6,723 bases of DNA from an uncultured Blautia sp. (GCA_934409175.1 CAKRVX010000101.1:1-6723); one strand, 5' to 3'. Positions 1 to 3,875 are shown, counted from the first letter of the stretch. Notes: generated by a model from the sequence alone, not told the origin. A program made the numbers and translations.

Positions 1-268
1 CTTCGCCGGCAGCGAGTTTTGCCATAATACTGTCTAAATCTCTGGCAATGTCTTTTCCATCTTTTGGGGTTAAATATTGTTCTCTTCCTAAAAGATAGTC
101 CATGGAAACATTAAAATAATCAGCGATTTTTTGCAATTTTTCAGTATTGGGAGATGAATTACGCCAACGACTTATTGTACCGTTTCCTAATCCAAGTTCT
201 TGCTCTAATTGAGGGAGACTTAAATCCCTTTGGCGAGCCAAGGTTCTAATTTTTTCTACTAGTGTCAA
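1..268 (-). CDS. XRE-family repressor (CI-like), 3' end cut by window edge
   Basis: Probable lysogeny or maintenance repressor that binds DNA in the adjoining intergenic region. The 89 visible codons give an XRE/Cro-CI helix-turn-helix domain. It begins VEKIRTLARQRDLSLPQLEQ, has a turn and recognition helix around GLGNGTISRWRN (residues 27-38), and continues with the usual KLQKIADYFNVSMDYLLG tail at about 44-61. A charged segment (DGKDIARDLDSIMAKLAAG) then runs off the window, so any C-terminal oligomerisation or protease domain is out of sight. The start is TTG at 268: no ATG or GTG lies nearby in frame, and AAGGAG (+ strand 279-284) sits 10 nt upstream. It is transcribed away from the Cro-like gene at 516, as in phage switches. 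Its domain is clearly related to that of the Cro-like protein, so both may read the same operators. The DNA-binding role is secure; the CI role is inferred from context. Confidence 0.9.
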   Translation of the reverse strand, partial: MTLVEKIRTLARQRDLSLPQLEQELGLGNGTISRWRNSSPNTEKLQKIADYFNVSMDYLLGREQYLTPKDGKDIARDLDSIMAKLAAGE

Positions 269-278
269 TATAAATAAA

Positions 279-284
279 CTCCTT
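279..284 (-). promoter_or_regulatory. Shine-Dalgarno site setting the TTG start of the repressor
   Basis: Reads AAGGAG on the minus strand, 10 nt before the TTG at 268. It is the only good ribosome binding site near the 5' end of the reading frame, which supports TTG as the true start. Confidence 0.7.
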
Positions 285-291
285 TCTGCAA

Positions 292-307
292 CATGAAAAA
301 AATCATG
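292..307. promoter_or_regulatory. Operator-like dyad, copy 1 (perfect)
   Basis: CATGA-AAAAAA-TCATG, a perfect 5-bp dyad around an A6 centre. It is one of six 16-bp sites sharing NNNGA-W6-TCNNN between the two regulator genes. It lies 8 bp upstream of the -35 box of the rightward promoter at 316. It is probably bound by the repressor, the Cro-like protein, or both; binding is inferred. Confidence 0.7.
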
Positions 308-315
308 CAAATCTA

Positions 316-344
316 TTGACAACTAGAAAATAATCATGTAATAT
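316..344 (+). promoter_or_regulatory. Candidate rightward early promoter
   Basis: A perfect -35 box TTGACA (316-321), a 17-bp spacer and a -10 of TAATAT (339-344, four of six consensus positions), predicting transcription from about 351 towards the Cro-like gene. Operator copy 2 (323-338) exactly fills the spacer and copy 1 lies just upstream, so bound repressor would block it. An alternative rightward -10, TATAAT at 447-452, has no good -35 at a normal distance. Confidence 0.5.
323..338. promoter_or_regulatory. Operator-like dyad, copy 2
   Basis: CTAGA-AAATAA-TCATG. The right half is perfect and the left half keeps the GA next to the AT centre. It occupies the whole spacer between the -35 and -10 of the candidate rightward promoter, a classic repressing position. 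Its centre is 31 bp (about three helical turns) from copy 1. Confidence 0.6.
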
Positions 345-364
345 ATGCTTGTAACAAAGAAATA

Positions 365-380
365 CATGAAAATTATCTAC
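365..380. promoter_or_regulatory. Operator-like dyad, copy 3 (one strong half)
   Basis: CATGA-AAATTA-TCTAC. The left half is perfect and the right half keeps only TC. Its centre is 42 bp (about four turns) from copy 2. It directly abuts the central palindrome at 381. Confidence 0.5.
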
Positions 381-408
381 TAATAAAAATTCTGCAAAAT
401 TTTTATTA
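381..408. repeat. Perfect 11-bp AT-only inverted repeat between the switch promoters
   Basis: TAATAAAAATT (381-391), a 6-nt loop CTGCAA, and the exact reverse complement AATTTTTATTA (398-408). It lies midway between the predicted start points of the two facing promoters (about 351 and 441). The stem holds no G or C, so it would be a weak terminator. It could instead bind a second regulator or form a cruciform. Confidence 0.6.
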
Positions 409-416
409 ACAGGTTA

Positions 417-432
417 CATGAATATTTTCTGC
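417..432. promoter_or_regulatory. Operator-like dyad, copy 4 (one strong half)
   Basis: CATGA-ATATTT-TCTGC. The left half is perfect and the right half keeps TC. Its centre is 52 bp (about five turns) from copy 3, with the central palindrome between them. It would cover the -35 region of the alternative rightward promoter whose -10 is TATAAT at 447-452. Confidence 0.5.
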
Positions 433-447
433 TATCACTATGCCTAT

Positions 448-476
448 ATAATAGAATATTTTCATGTAAAAGTCAA
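448..476 (-). promoter_or_regulatory. Candidate leftward promoter for the repressor gene
   Basis: On the minus strand: -35 TTGACT (476-471, five of six), 17-bp spacer, -10 TATTAT (453-448, five of six), predicting a start near 441 and a leader of about 170 nt before the TTG at 268. It points towards the rightward promoter at 316-344, so the two early transcripts would collide. Operator copy 5 overlaps its -10 and spacer and copy 6 lies just upstream, mirroring the other promoter. A competing leftward -10 on the minus strand, TATATT (345-340), lacks a good -35. Confidence 0.5.
451..466. promoter_or_regulatory. Operator-like dyad, copy 5
   Basis: ATAGA-ATATTT-TCATG. The right half is perfect and the left keeps GA. 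It overlaps the -10 box of the candidate leftward promoter. Its centre is 34 bp from copy 4. Confidence 0.55.
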
Positions 477-482
477 TATATT

Positions 483-498
483 TATGAAAAAAATCATG
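483..498. promoter_or_regulatory. Operator-like dyad, copy 6 (near-perfect)
   Basis: TATGA-AAAAAA-TCATG, one base short of a perfect dyad and identical to copy 1 at 15 of 16 positions. It lies 6 bp beyond the -35 box of the leftward promoter and 18 bp before the GTG start of the Cro-like gene. Its centre is 32 bp from copy 5. Confidence 0.7.
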
Positions 499-501
499 TA
501 T

Positions 502-507
502 AGGAGG
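502..507 (+). promoter_or_regulatory. Shine-Dalgarno site setting the GTG start at 516
   Basis: AGGAGG followed by 8 nt and GTG at 516. An in-frame GTG at 507 overlaps this site and so cannot be the start used with it. Confidence 0.75.
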
Positions 508-515
508 TGAAAATA

Positions 516-716
516 GTGATTTACGAAAGAATAAAAATTCTTTGCGAGCAAAATAAAATCTCCATTTATCGAGTAGAAAAAGACTTAGGGTTTTCTGCCA
601 GTTCAATTGTTAAATGGAAAACTGCAGTTCCTGCAGCGGACAAGCTGAAAGCAGTTGCTGATTATTTCCATCTTCCAATGGAGTATTTTCTGTCGGATCA
701 GAAAGATGCGAGCTAA
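516..716 (+). CDS. Cro-like XRE-family DNA-binding protein, 66 aa
   Basis: A small regulator that is essentially only a helix-turn-helix domain: MIYERIKILCEQNKIS, then YRVEKDLGFSASSIVKWKT (about residues 18-36, turn and recognition helix), then KLKAVADYFHLPMEYFLSD. The KL..(I/V)ADYF....(D/E)Y(L/F)L ending is shared with the leftward repressor, so the two are related. The short length, lack of a C-terminal domain and divergent orientation fit a Cro-type antagonist or an excision and early-gene regulator. The GTG at 516 is chosen because AGGAGG lies 8 nt upstream; a longer reading from GTG at 507 would start inside that site. Operator copy 6 lies just upstream, which suggests autoregulation. 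The DNA-binding fold is secure; the Cro role is inferred. Confidence 0.9.
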   Translation: MIYERIKILCEQNKISIYRVEKDLGFSASSIVKWKTAVPAADKLKAVADYFHLPMEYFLSDQKDAS

Positions 717-916
717 AAGATTAAATCAAGATCTCCTTTCTTTTATACTCAGGTATGCCAGTACCCTGTAATTATAGAGTAGGAGTAAGAAAGCACATGG
801 TCAAGCAGAATGCTTCGACAAAATTCGAGAAAGAGATAATTAAATATCCAGAAAGAGCCAAGAGATAAGTAACCCATACATATCATTTCCCATACCATAA
901 AGAAGAGGTGAGGAAG
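717..916. other. Spacer with little recognisable content
   Basis: About 200 bp between the Cro-like gene and the first clear small gene. It holds one possible 23-aa frame (797-868) and a short weak inverted repeat near 750-768 (CAGGTA and TACCCTG, one bulge). I see no convincing promoter or terminator. Confidence 0.5.
797..868 (+). CDS. Possible 23-aa basic peptide
   Basis: ATG at 797 to TAA at 868, with AGGAG (781-785) 11 nt upstream, slightly far from the start. The product is hydrophilic and charged, rich in Lys and Glu (for example KFEKEIIKYPERAKR), with no signal or membrane segment. It lies between the Cro-like gene and the 51-aa protein and in the same direction. There is no family I can name, and a frame this short can arise by chance. 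Confidence 0.25.
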   Translation: MVKQNASTKFEKEIIKYPERAKR

Positions 917-1072
917 ATGTCAGAAATAAAACTGGTAACAGGAAATATCCGTATTAATGGAATTCATCACAAAGCTAGTGAAATGTCAGAAGAAGAAATT
1001 AAACATCTGATCAGACAGAAAACAGATGAACTTCTGCTTGATATGAACTATGAAAGAAAAGCCGCCGGTTAA
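917..1072 (+). CDS. Hypothetical 51-aa protein
   Basis: Starts at ATG 917 behind a purine-rich site (GAGGTGAGGAAG) and ends at TAA 1072. The N-terminal part, SEIKLVTGNIRINGIHHKA, alternates like two short beta strands. The rest (SEMSEEEIKHLIRQKTDEL and beyond) looks like one amphipathic helix, ending in a basic tail. It has no signal peptide, membrane segment or cysteine. The stop is followed 9 nt later by the ribosome binding site of the 43-aa gene, so the two are probably co-transcribed. I do not recognise the family. The good ribosome binding site and context make it a likely real gene. Confidence 0.65.
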   Translation: MSEIKLVTGNIRINGIHHKASEMSEEEIKHLIRQKTDELLLDMNYERKAAG

Positions 1073-1095
1073 GGCGGAGACAGGAGGACAAGTTT

Positions 1096-1227
1096 ATGAA
1101 ACAGTACATAGCAATAATCCTCTGCATCCTTGCGGGGAAGTATGTGGACATCCCAATCTGGTTAAATATTCTGTTTGGAATCGCTGCATTCTGGGCAGTA
1201 AGCCAATTTAAAAAATGGAAGGTATGA
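1096..1227 (+). CDS. Small hydrophobic membrane peptide, 43 aa
   Basis: ATG at 1096 with AGGAGG (1082-1087) 8 nt upstream. The sequence is mostly hydrophobic: YIAIILCILAG at about residues 4-14, a polar break KYVD, then IPIWLNILFGIAAFWAVSQF at about 19-38, and a basic end KKWKV. This fits one membrane span plus a short hydrophobic first segment, with the positive C-terminus in the cytoplasm. Its end carries the ribosome binding site of the next gene. Small membrane proteins in phage and ICE early regions are common and mostly uncharacterised; I cannot assign a role. A toxin or a holin-like role is possible but nothing here supports it directly. Confidence 0.65.
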   Translation: MKQYIAIILCILAGKYVDIPIWLNILFGIAAFWAVSQFKKWKV

Positions 1228-1233
1228 GAAAAA

Positions 1234-1443
1234 ATGACCGAAGAAGAAAGAATGAGGGAAGTAGAACGAATTTCCAGAAGAACCCAGGAATCCGTAAAGA
1301 TTCCTTCAGATCAGCAGAGAACCATTCGTATTGTTCGATTCCGGAACAAAACCCTTGCAAGTTATGTAGGGACTATGAAAGAGACGGTCCAAAAGGCAAA
1401 AGAAATGGAAGGCCTCTACGGACCAATCGAACACATAGAATAA
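1234..1443 (+). CDS. Hypothetical charged 69-aa protein
   Basis: ATG at 1234, six bases after the preceding stop, with GGAAGG (1217-1222) 11 nt upstream inside the previous gene, so translation is probably coupled. The protein starts with a very charged helix (EEERMREVERISRRTQES, about residues 3-20). A short beta-like part follows (TIRIVRFRNKTLASYVG), then another charged helix and an acidic tail (GPIEHIE). There are no cysteines or membrane segments. I do not recognise the family. The other frame at 1215-1481 is a shadow: it starts inside the membrane-peptide gene and runs through the hairpin. This is the last gene before the structured region, and its stop abuts the inverted repeat at 1448. 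Confidence 0.65.
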   Translation: MTEEERMREVERISRRTQESVKIPSDQQRTIRIVRFRNKTLASYVGTMKETVQKAKEMEGLYGPIEHIE

Positions 1444-1474
1444 AAAAGGCTCATGTAACGCGAATACATGAGCC
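1441..1474 (-). terminator. Rho-independent terminator for leftward transcripts
   Basis: A perfect 10-bp stem: GGCTCATGTA (1448-1457), 7-nt loop, TACATGAGCC (1465-1474). Read on the minus strand, the stem is followed at once by TTTTTT (1447-1442), the classic terminator pattern. On the plus strand the hairpin is followed by GGGGTGAC and no T run, so it should not stop rightward transcription well. It would keep antisense transcripts from the replication region out of the small-gene cluster. Confidence 0.6.
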
Positions 1475-1478
1475 GGGG

Positions 1479-1540
1479 TGACTTCCGCCACTTGGATAAT
1501 TAACCTATACAAAATATAACATCCAGGTGTCGGAAAGTCA
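1479..1540. repeat. Long imperfect inverted repeat, candidate origin hairpin
   Basis: Left arm 1479-1497 (TGACTTCC... to ...TTGGAT) pairs with right arm 1521-1540 (ATCCAGGTG... to ...AAGTCA). By hand I count 18 pairs (17 Watson-Crick and one G-T), with one mismatch, one bulged A and a 23-nt AT-rich loop. It lies about 100 bp before a HUH Rep gene. Such arms occur in double-strand origins of rolling-circle replicons and in structured leaders. The function is inferred from position only. Confidence 0.6.
1492..1520 (+). promoter_or_regulatory. Possible promoter inside the hairpin loop
   Basis: TATAAC (1515-1520, five of six positions of the -10) with TTGGAT (1492-1497, three of six of the -35) 17 bp upstream. 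Transcription would start near 1527, within the right arm of the long inverted repeat, and meet the terminator-like hairpin at 1548. The weak -35 makes this uncertain. Confidence 0.3.
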
Positions 1541-1547
1541 AGGTGAA

Positions 1548-1573
1548 AGCAGGAGAAAACCTGCTATATTTTT
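1548..1573 (+). terminator. Terminator-like hairpin upstream of rep
   Basis: AGCAGG (1548-1553), loop AGAAAA, CCTGCT (1560-1565), then ATATTTTT. The 6-bp stem with a following T run fits a modest intrinsic terminator or attenuator, 74 bp before the Rep start. It may end transcripts from the small-gene cluster or limit rep expression. Confidence 0.5.
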
Positions 1574-1580
1574 AACCTTT

Positions 1581-1605
1581 TTCCAGGGGCGCAAGCCTCT
1601 TGGAA
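1581..1605. repeat. Hairpin with GCAA (GNRA-type) loop before rep
   Basis: TTCCAGGGGC (1581-1590), tetraloop GCAA, then GCCTCTTGGAA (1595-1605). It forms 10 pairs including one G-T, with one bulged T. The GNRA-type loop is a stable RNA motif, so this may be part of a structured RNA leader; alternatively it is an origin hairpin. Confidence 0.5.
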
Positions 1606-1610
1606 GCTCG

Positions 1611-1634
1611 ATTAGGGGGTATTAGACTTACGAC
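1611..1634 (+). other. Candidate Rep recognition or nick area
   Basis: Two ATTAG repeats (1611-1615 and 1621-1625) separated by GGGGT, followed by ACTTACGAC (1626-1634). The last stretch resembles the CTACGAC nick core of pMV158-type plasmids (six of seven bases), but the Rep here is not clearly of that family. Treat as a hint only. Confidence 0.2.
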
Positions 1635-1646
1635 AGGAGATGCTAT

Positions 1647-2405
1647 ATGAGGTGGGCATACATTAGAGAGATATGGGATTTTGGCAGCACCATAGAGATA
1701 GAGGAAAAGCATACAGGAAGGTATGGTGCTAAAGGACAGGAAAGAGAAGAAAAGAGGAAAGCCACCCCGGAAGAGATAGCCAAGCAGAATCAGTGGAGAA
1801 GACAGAGAGATGTCAGGAGACTGATCAAGTGGAACTTCTCTCCTGGAGATTACTGGATGACTCTTACATACAAAAAGGGCGACCGCCCCACATGGGAACA
1901 GATGAAGAAGGATCTTGGGAAGCTGATCCGGAAAGTCCGGACAAAATACCGGAAGAAGGGATGGGAATTGAAATATATCTACCGTCTGGCTATTGGAAAG
2001 AAAGGTGGTCCCCATGTACATCTCCTGGTAAACCGCGAAGCAGATCAGGAGACCGGTACCGACAGGATCATCCCGGAGCTATGGGAGAATGGACATGTAT
2101 ATTTTGCATCCCTTTATGATGCAGGCGGATATGTGAAACTTTCAGAGTATATCACAAAACCTCTGGAAGAACACGAGCCAGATGAGATCAAGCGATACAG
2201 CTGTTCCCGTAACCTGATCCGAAAAGAGCCAAAGCAAAAAGAAATTAAAAGAAGAAACCTGATAGATCGACACAAGCAGCCGATCTATCCCAAAGCACCA
2301 AAAGGTTATTATGTGGACCCTGAGTCAGTAAAGATGGGAATCAATCCATATACCGGCTACGCATACCGCCACTATACCCTTGTAAAGATAGACAGGAGGA
2401 TTTGA
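1647..2405 (+). CDS. HUH-type rolling-circle replication initiator (Rep)
   Basis: Predicted to nick one strand at an origin, attach to the 5' end through a tyrosine, and start rolling-circle replication. The HUH motifs are in order: motif I WMTLTYKKG at residues 70-78; metal-binding GGPHVHLLVN with H123 and H125 (the HUH pair); and GYVKLSEYITKP at 161-172, with Y162 and Y168 as candidate nucleophiles. A later RYSCSRNL (183-190) matches a pattern I associate with the G2P/ORF2-like Rep group of phages and gut elements. The first 65 residues are basic and may bind DNA; no helicase domain is present. Length is 252 aa. The start at ATG 1647 has AGGAG 7 nt upstream. It is the first gene of the long operon and is preceded by stacked hairpins that may hold its origin. 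It could also act as a relaxase-like nickase for transfer. Fold assignment is strong; the exact role is inferred. Confidence 0.85.
   Translation: MRWAYIREIWDFGSTIEIEEKHTGRYGAKGQEREEKRKATPEEIAKQNQWRRQRDVRRLIKWNFSPGDYWMTLTYKKGDRPTWEQMKKDLGKLIRKVRTKYRKKGWELKYIYRLAIGKKGGPHVHLLVNREADQETGTDRIIPELWENGHVYFASLYDAGGYVKLSEYITKPLEEHEPDEIKRYSCSRNLIRKEPKQKEIKRRNLIDRHKQPIYPKAPKGYYVDPESVKMGINPYTGYAYRHYTLVKIDRRI
2394..2399 (+). promoter_or_regulatory. Shine-Dalgarno site setting the ATG start at 2408
   Basis: AGGAGG lies inside the last codons of rep, 8 nt before ATG 2408. The alternative TTG at 2402 would be only 2 nt away, too close to be used. Confidence 0.7.
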
Positions 2406-2407
2406 AG

Positions 2408-2794
2408 ATGGATCAGAAAATGGAACAGGTAGACATATTCCTGTATCTTCACCCCAAAAGAATCGGGAAAATCAAGGAAGGAACCTATAAATATACATTG
2501 TCCTGCAGAGGACAGCAGATCACCGGAGAAGAAAAGACAGGGGAAACCACAGAATACCGCCTGGCGCTGCTCTGCCTGATCGGTGCCCTGCAGAGGATGC
2601 GCCGCCCGTCCTTACTTACGATCCATACAGACTGCAGATATCTGCAGAACGGACACCAGAGCATCCCAACATGGAAAGAAAATGGATGGACCCGGGCAGG
2701 AAACCAGGAACTGCGCAATGCAGACCTCTGGAAACAGGTGGACAAGCTGCTCAGGGGGCATGCAGTGCGTTTCAAGATAGAAAAAATGGATTAA
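2408..2794 (+). CDS. RNase H-like protein, probably inactive, 128 aa
   Basis: The C-terminal half is clearly RNase HI-like: LLTIHTDCRYLQNGHQSIPT (residues 69-88), then WKENGWTRAGNQELRNADLW (89-108) and KQVDKL. This matches the TDS.YV.NGI..W...WK.NGW......N.DLW..L family pattern. Compared with E. coli RNase HI, only the third acid is kept (D75, for D70). The N-terminal strand VDIFLYL has Tyr where D10 should be, TTEYRLAL has Ala (A53) in place of E48, and the protein ends before the WVKGH/D134 region. It is therefore probably not an active RNase H and may serve as a nucleic-acid-binding or partner protein. It starts 2 bp after rep ends, so translation is likely coupled. RNase H-like folds also occur in resolvases and Argonautes, but the local motif fits RNase HI best. 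Confidence 0.7.
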   Translation: MDQKMEQVDIFLYLHPKRIGKIKEGTYKYTLSCRGQQITGEEKTGETTEYRLALLCLIGALQRMRRPSLLTIHTDCRYLQNGHQSIPTWKENGWTRAGNQELRNADLWKQVDKLLRGHAVRFKIEKMD

Positions 2795-2812
2795 ACACGA
2801 AAGGAGAACACG

Positions 2813-3319
2813 ATGTTTGAGAAATTTGGAAAGATGGATTATGAGGAACTGATCCGCACAGCTGCAGCGGAAAGAGAAGAGAGTGATTTGGAAGCGCTGG
2901 TCACCTTAGCAGTAGAAAATGGTTTGGAAAAAGAAGATGCAGAAGATTACATGGATTATATCACTGATTCTTTTGCAACTCCTTACATGGCAGCAGTTGC
3001 CAAAATCGAAGGTGAAGCGAAAGAACTGGGGATTAAGGGACATCAGCTTGATCAGAAAGATACCATCCTGACATTATTGGATGGAAACGATGAATTGTGC
3101 CTTGCTGTGAGAAAGAAAGAGAAATCATTGACGGAATGCCTTGCGAAGATCCTCACTTTTTCGAGTGAGTGCGCAATGCAGGTACCGGATGCAATTGTGA
3201 AACTGGCAGAATTTCGTATGAATGGCAAAAAAGAAGCCATGCGCGGTCCGGTCTATGAAGGCGGGGAAACCAAGGCAGACGTGCGCAGAATTGCAAAAGA
3301 ATACTATCTGGAGGCGTAA
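2813..3319 (+). CDS. Probable PcfK-like (AcrIIA9-related) protein, 168 aa
   Basis: An acidic, mainly helical protein. Residues 1-60 are rich in Glu and Asp (EELIRTAAAEREESDLEALV and following). Residues 81-115 hold DTILTLLDGNDELCLAVRKKEKSLTECLAKI, and the end reads GPVYEGGETKADVRRIAKEYYLEA. The KSL..C..KI and DV..(I/V)..YY elements resemble the C-terminal part of PcfK-like proteins, a family to which the Cas9 inhibitor AcrIIA9 has been related. A PcfJ-like gene two genes downstream supports this, since pcfK and pcfJ are neighbours on the conjugative plasmid pCF10. The long acidic N-terminus is not something I can match. The start at ATG 2813 has AAGGAG 6 nt upstream. Anti-CRISPR activity cannot be read from the sequence; other small acidic proteins could look similar. 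Confidence 0.45.
   Translation: MFEKFGKMDYEELIRTAAAEREESDLEALVTLAVENGLEKEDAEDYMDYITDSFATPYMAAVAKIEGEAKELGIKGHQLDQKDTILTLLDGNDELCLAVRKKEKSLTECLAKILTFSSECAMQVPDAIVKLAEFRMNGKKEAMRGPVYEGGETKADVRRIAKEYYLEA
3310..3314 (+). promoter_or_regulatory. Shine-Dalgarno site setting the start at 3321
   Basis: GGAGG followed by 6 nt and ATG at 3321. This chooses the short form over an in-frame ATG at 3222, which lies well inside the upstream gene. Confidence 0.7.
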
Positions 3320-3320
3320 G

Positions 3321-3875
3321 ATGCAGGGAATAAAAGGATTTTCAAAGGATCTGGCTACTTCATACGGCTCCGGAGTAAAGCTTGAACCGGGAAAAACTTA
3401 CAAAGAAGAGGAATGCAAAGTATACCGGAATGGCTGGCATTTCGTAGAATACGCTCCAGATTGTCTGAGCTATTTTCCTTTAGGTGTCGGAAACAGATAT
3501 TTTTTAATAGAGGCAGCAGGAGATATCAACGAAGAACAGGACTTTCGCTGTTGCTGCACAGAAATTACTCTGGTGAAGGAATTGGACTTGAAAGCATTTA
3601 CCGGGATGTCTATGAAGTACATGATTCAGAATCCCAAAATGGATTGGGAAAGGGCAGCTGCCCACCTGCAGATAAAACCGGAAATTGCGCGGGCGCAAAA
3701 AGATGAGATTGCGATCGCGCGGGGAAGAAATCCGAAAGTTTATTTACAGACCGGAGCAGTAGGCGGCCTGATGGAAGAAGATGAAACCGGAATGATCGTG
3801 GCTGCCAGAGTCTTTCTGGCAGCTAAAGAAGGAACATATTTTTTGAATTCCGGAGAGATACGGAGGGAAGATTAA
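3321..3875 (+). CDS. DUF7666-like protein, 184 aa
   Basis: Residues 2-95 match a small domain I know as DUF7666 in phage and mobile-element proteins. It opens GIKGFSKDL, then LEPGKTY, then the core CKVYRNGWHFVEYAPDCLSY (32-51), then NRYFLIEAAGDI (58-69) and CTEITLVKEL (79-88). In the family this G(F/W)H.CE.P.D...YYP...RF..VE..GDI pattern is the hallmark; its function is unknown. The remainder (about 100-184) is helical and then strand-like, ending TYFLNSGEIRRED, and I do not recognise it. A Cys triplet at 77-79 falls in the domain without an obvious metal site. The start at 3321 follows the previous stop by one base. The stop overlaps the PcfJ-like start (TAATG), so these genes are translationally coupled and possibly work together. 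Confidence 0.75.
   Translation: MQGIKGFSKDLATSYGSGVKLEPGKTYKEEECKVYRNGWHFVEYAPDCLSYFPLGVGNRYFLIEAAGDINEEQDFRCCCTEITLVKELDLKAFTGMSMKYMIQNPKMDWERAAAHLQIKPEIARAQKDEIAIARGRNPKVYLQTGAVGGLMEEDETGMIVAARVFLAAKEGTYFLNSGEIRRED

Noticed and set aside
291..500. CRISPR-like repeat array, given six related short repeats
   Set aside because: Repeats are 16-bp AT-rich dyads with unequal spacing of 15-36 bp, next to HTH regulators; no cas genes are present, so operators are the better reading.
406..606. Leftward 66-aa reading frame across the switch region
   Set aside because: It lies antisense to the Cro-like gene and operators, has no good ribosome binding site, and has a low-complexity Phe/Leu/Lys composition.
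1448..1474. Seventh operator, because the stem contains TCATG and CATGA
   Set aside because: The half-sites are in the opposite order (TCATG...CATGA) with a GC-containing 11-nt gap, not CATGA-W6-TCATG, and the minus-strand T run explains it better as a terminator.
1215..1481. 88-aa frame overlapping the 69-aa gene
   Set aside because: It starts inside the membrane-peptide gene, runs through the terminator hairpin, and has an Arg/Asn-rich shadow composition.
1479..1605. Group I or II intron or transposon end
   Set aside because: Too short, with no intron core, no reverse transcriptase or transposase, and no target duplication seen.
1572..2021. Leftward 149-aa reading frame antisense to rep
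   Set aside because: Pro/Ser/Phe-rich composition typical of the complement of a purine-rich gene, no family features, and rep is well supported by HUH motifs.
3222..3320. Longer N-terminus for the DUF7666-like protein
   Set aside because: This part is the out-of-frame end of the PcfK-like gene, and ATG 3321 has its own well-spaced ribosome binding site; the domain begins right there.
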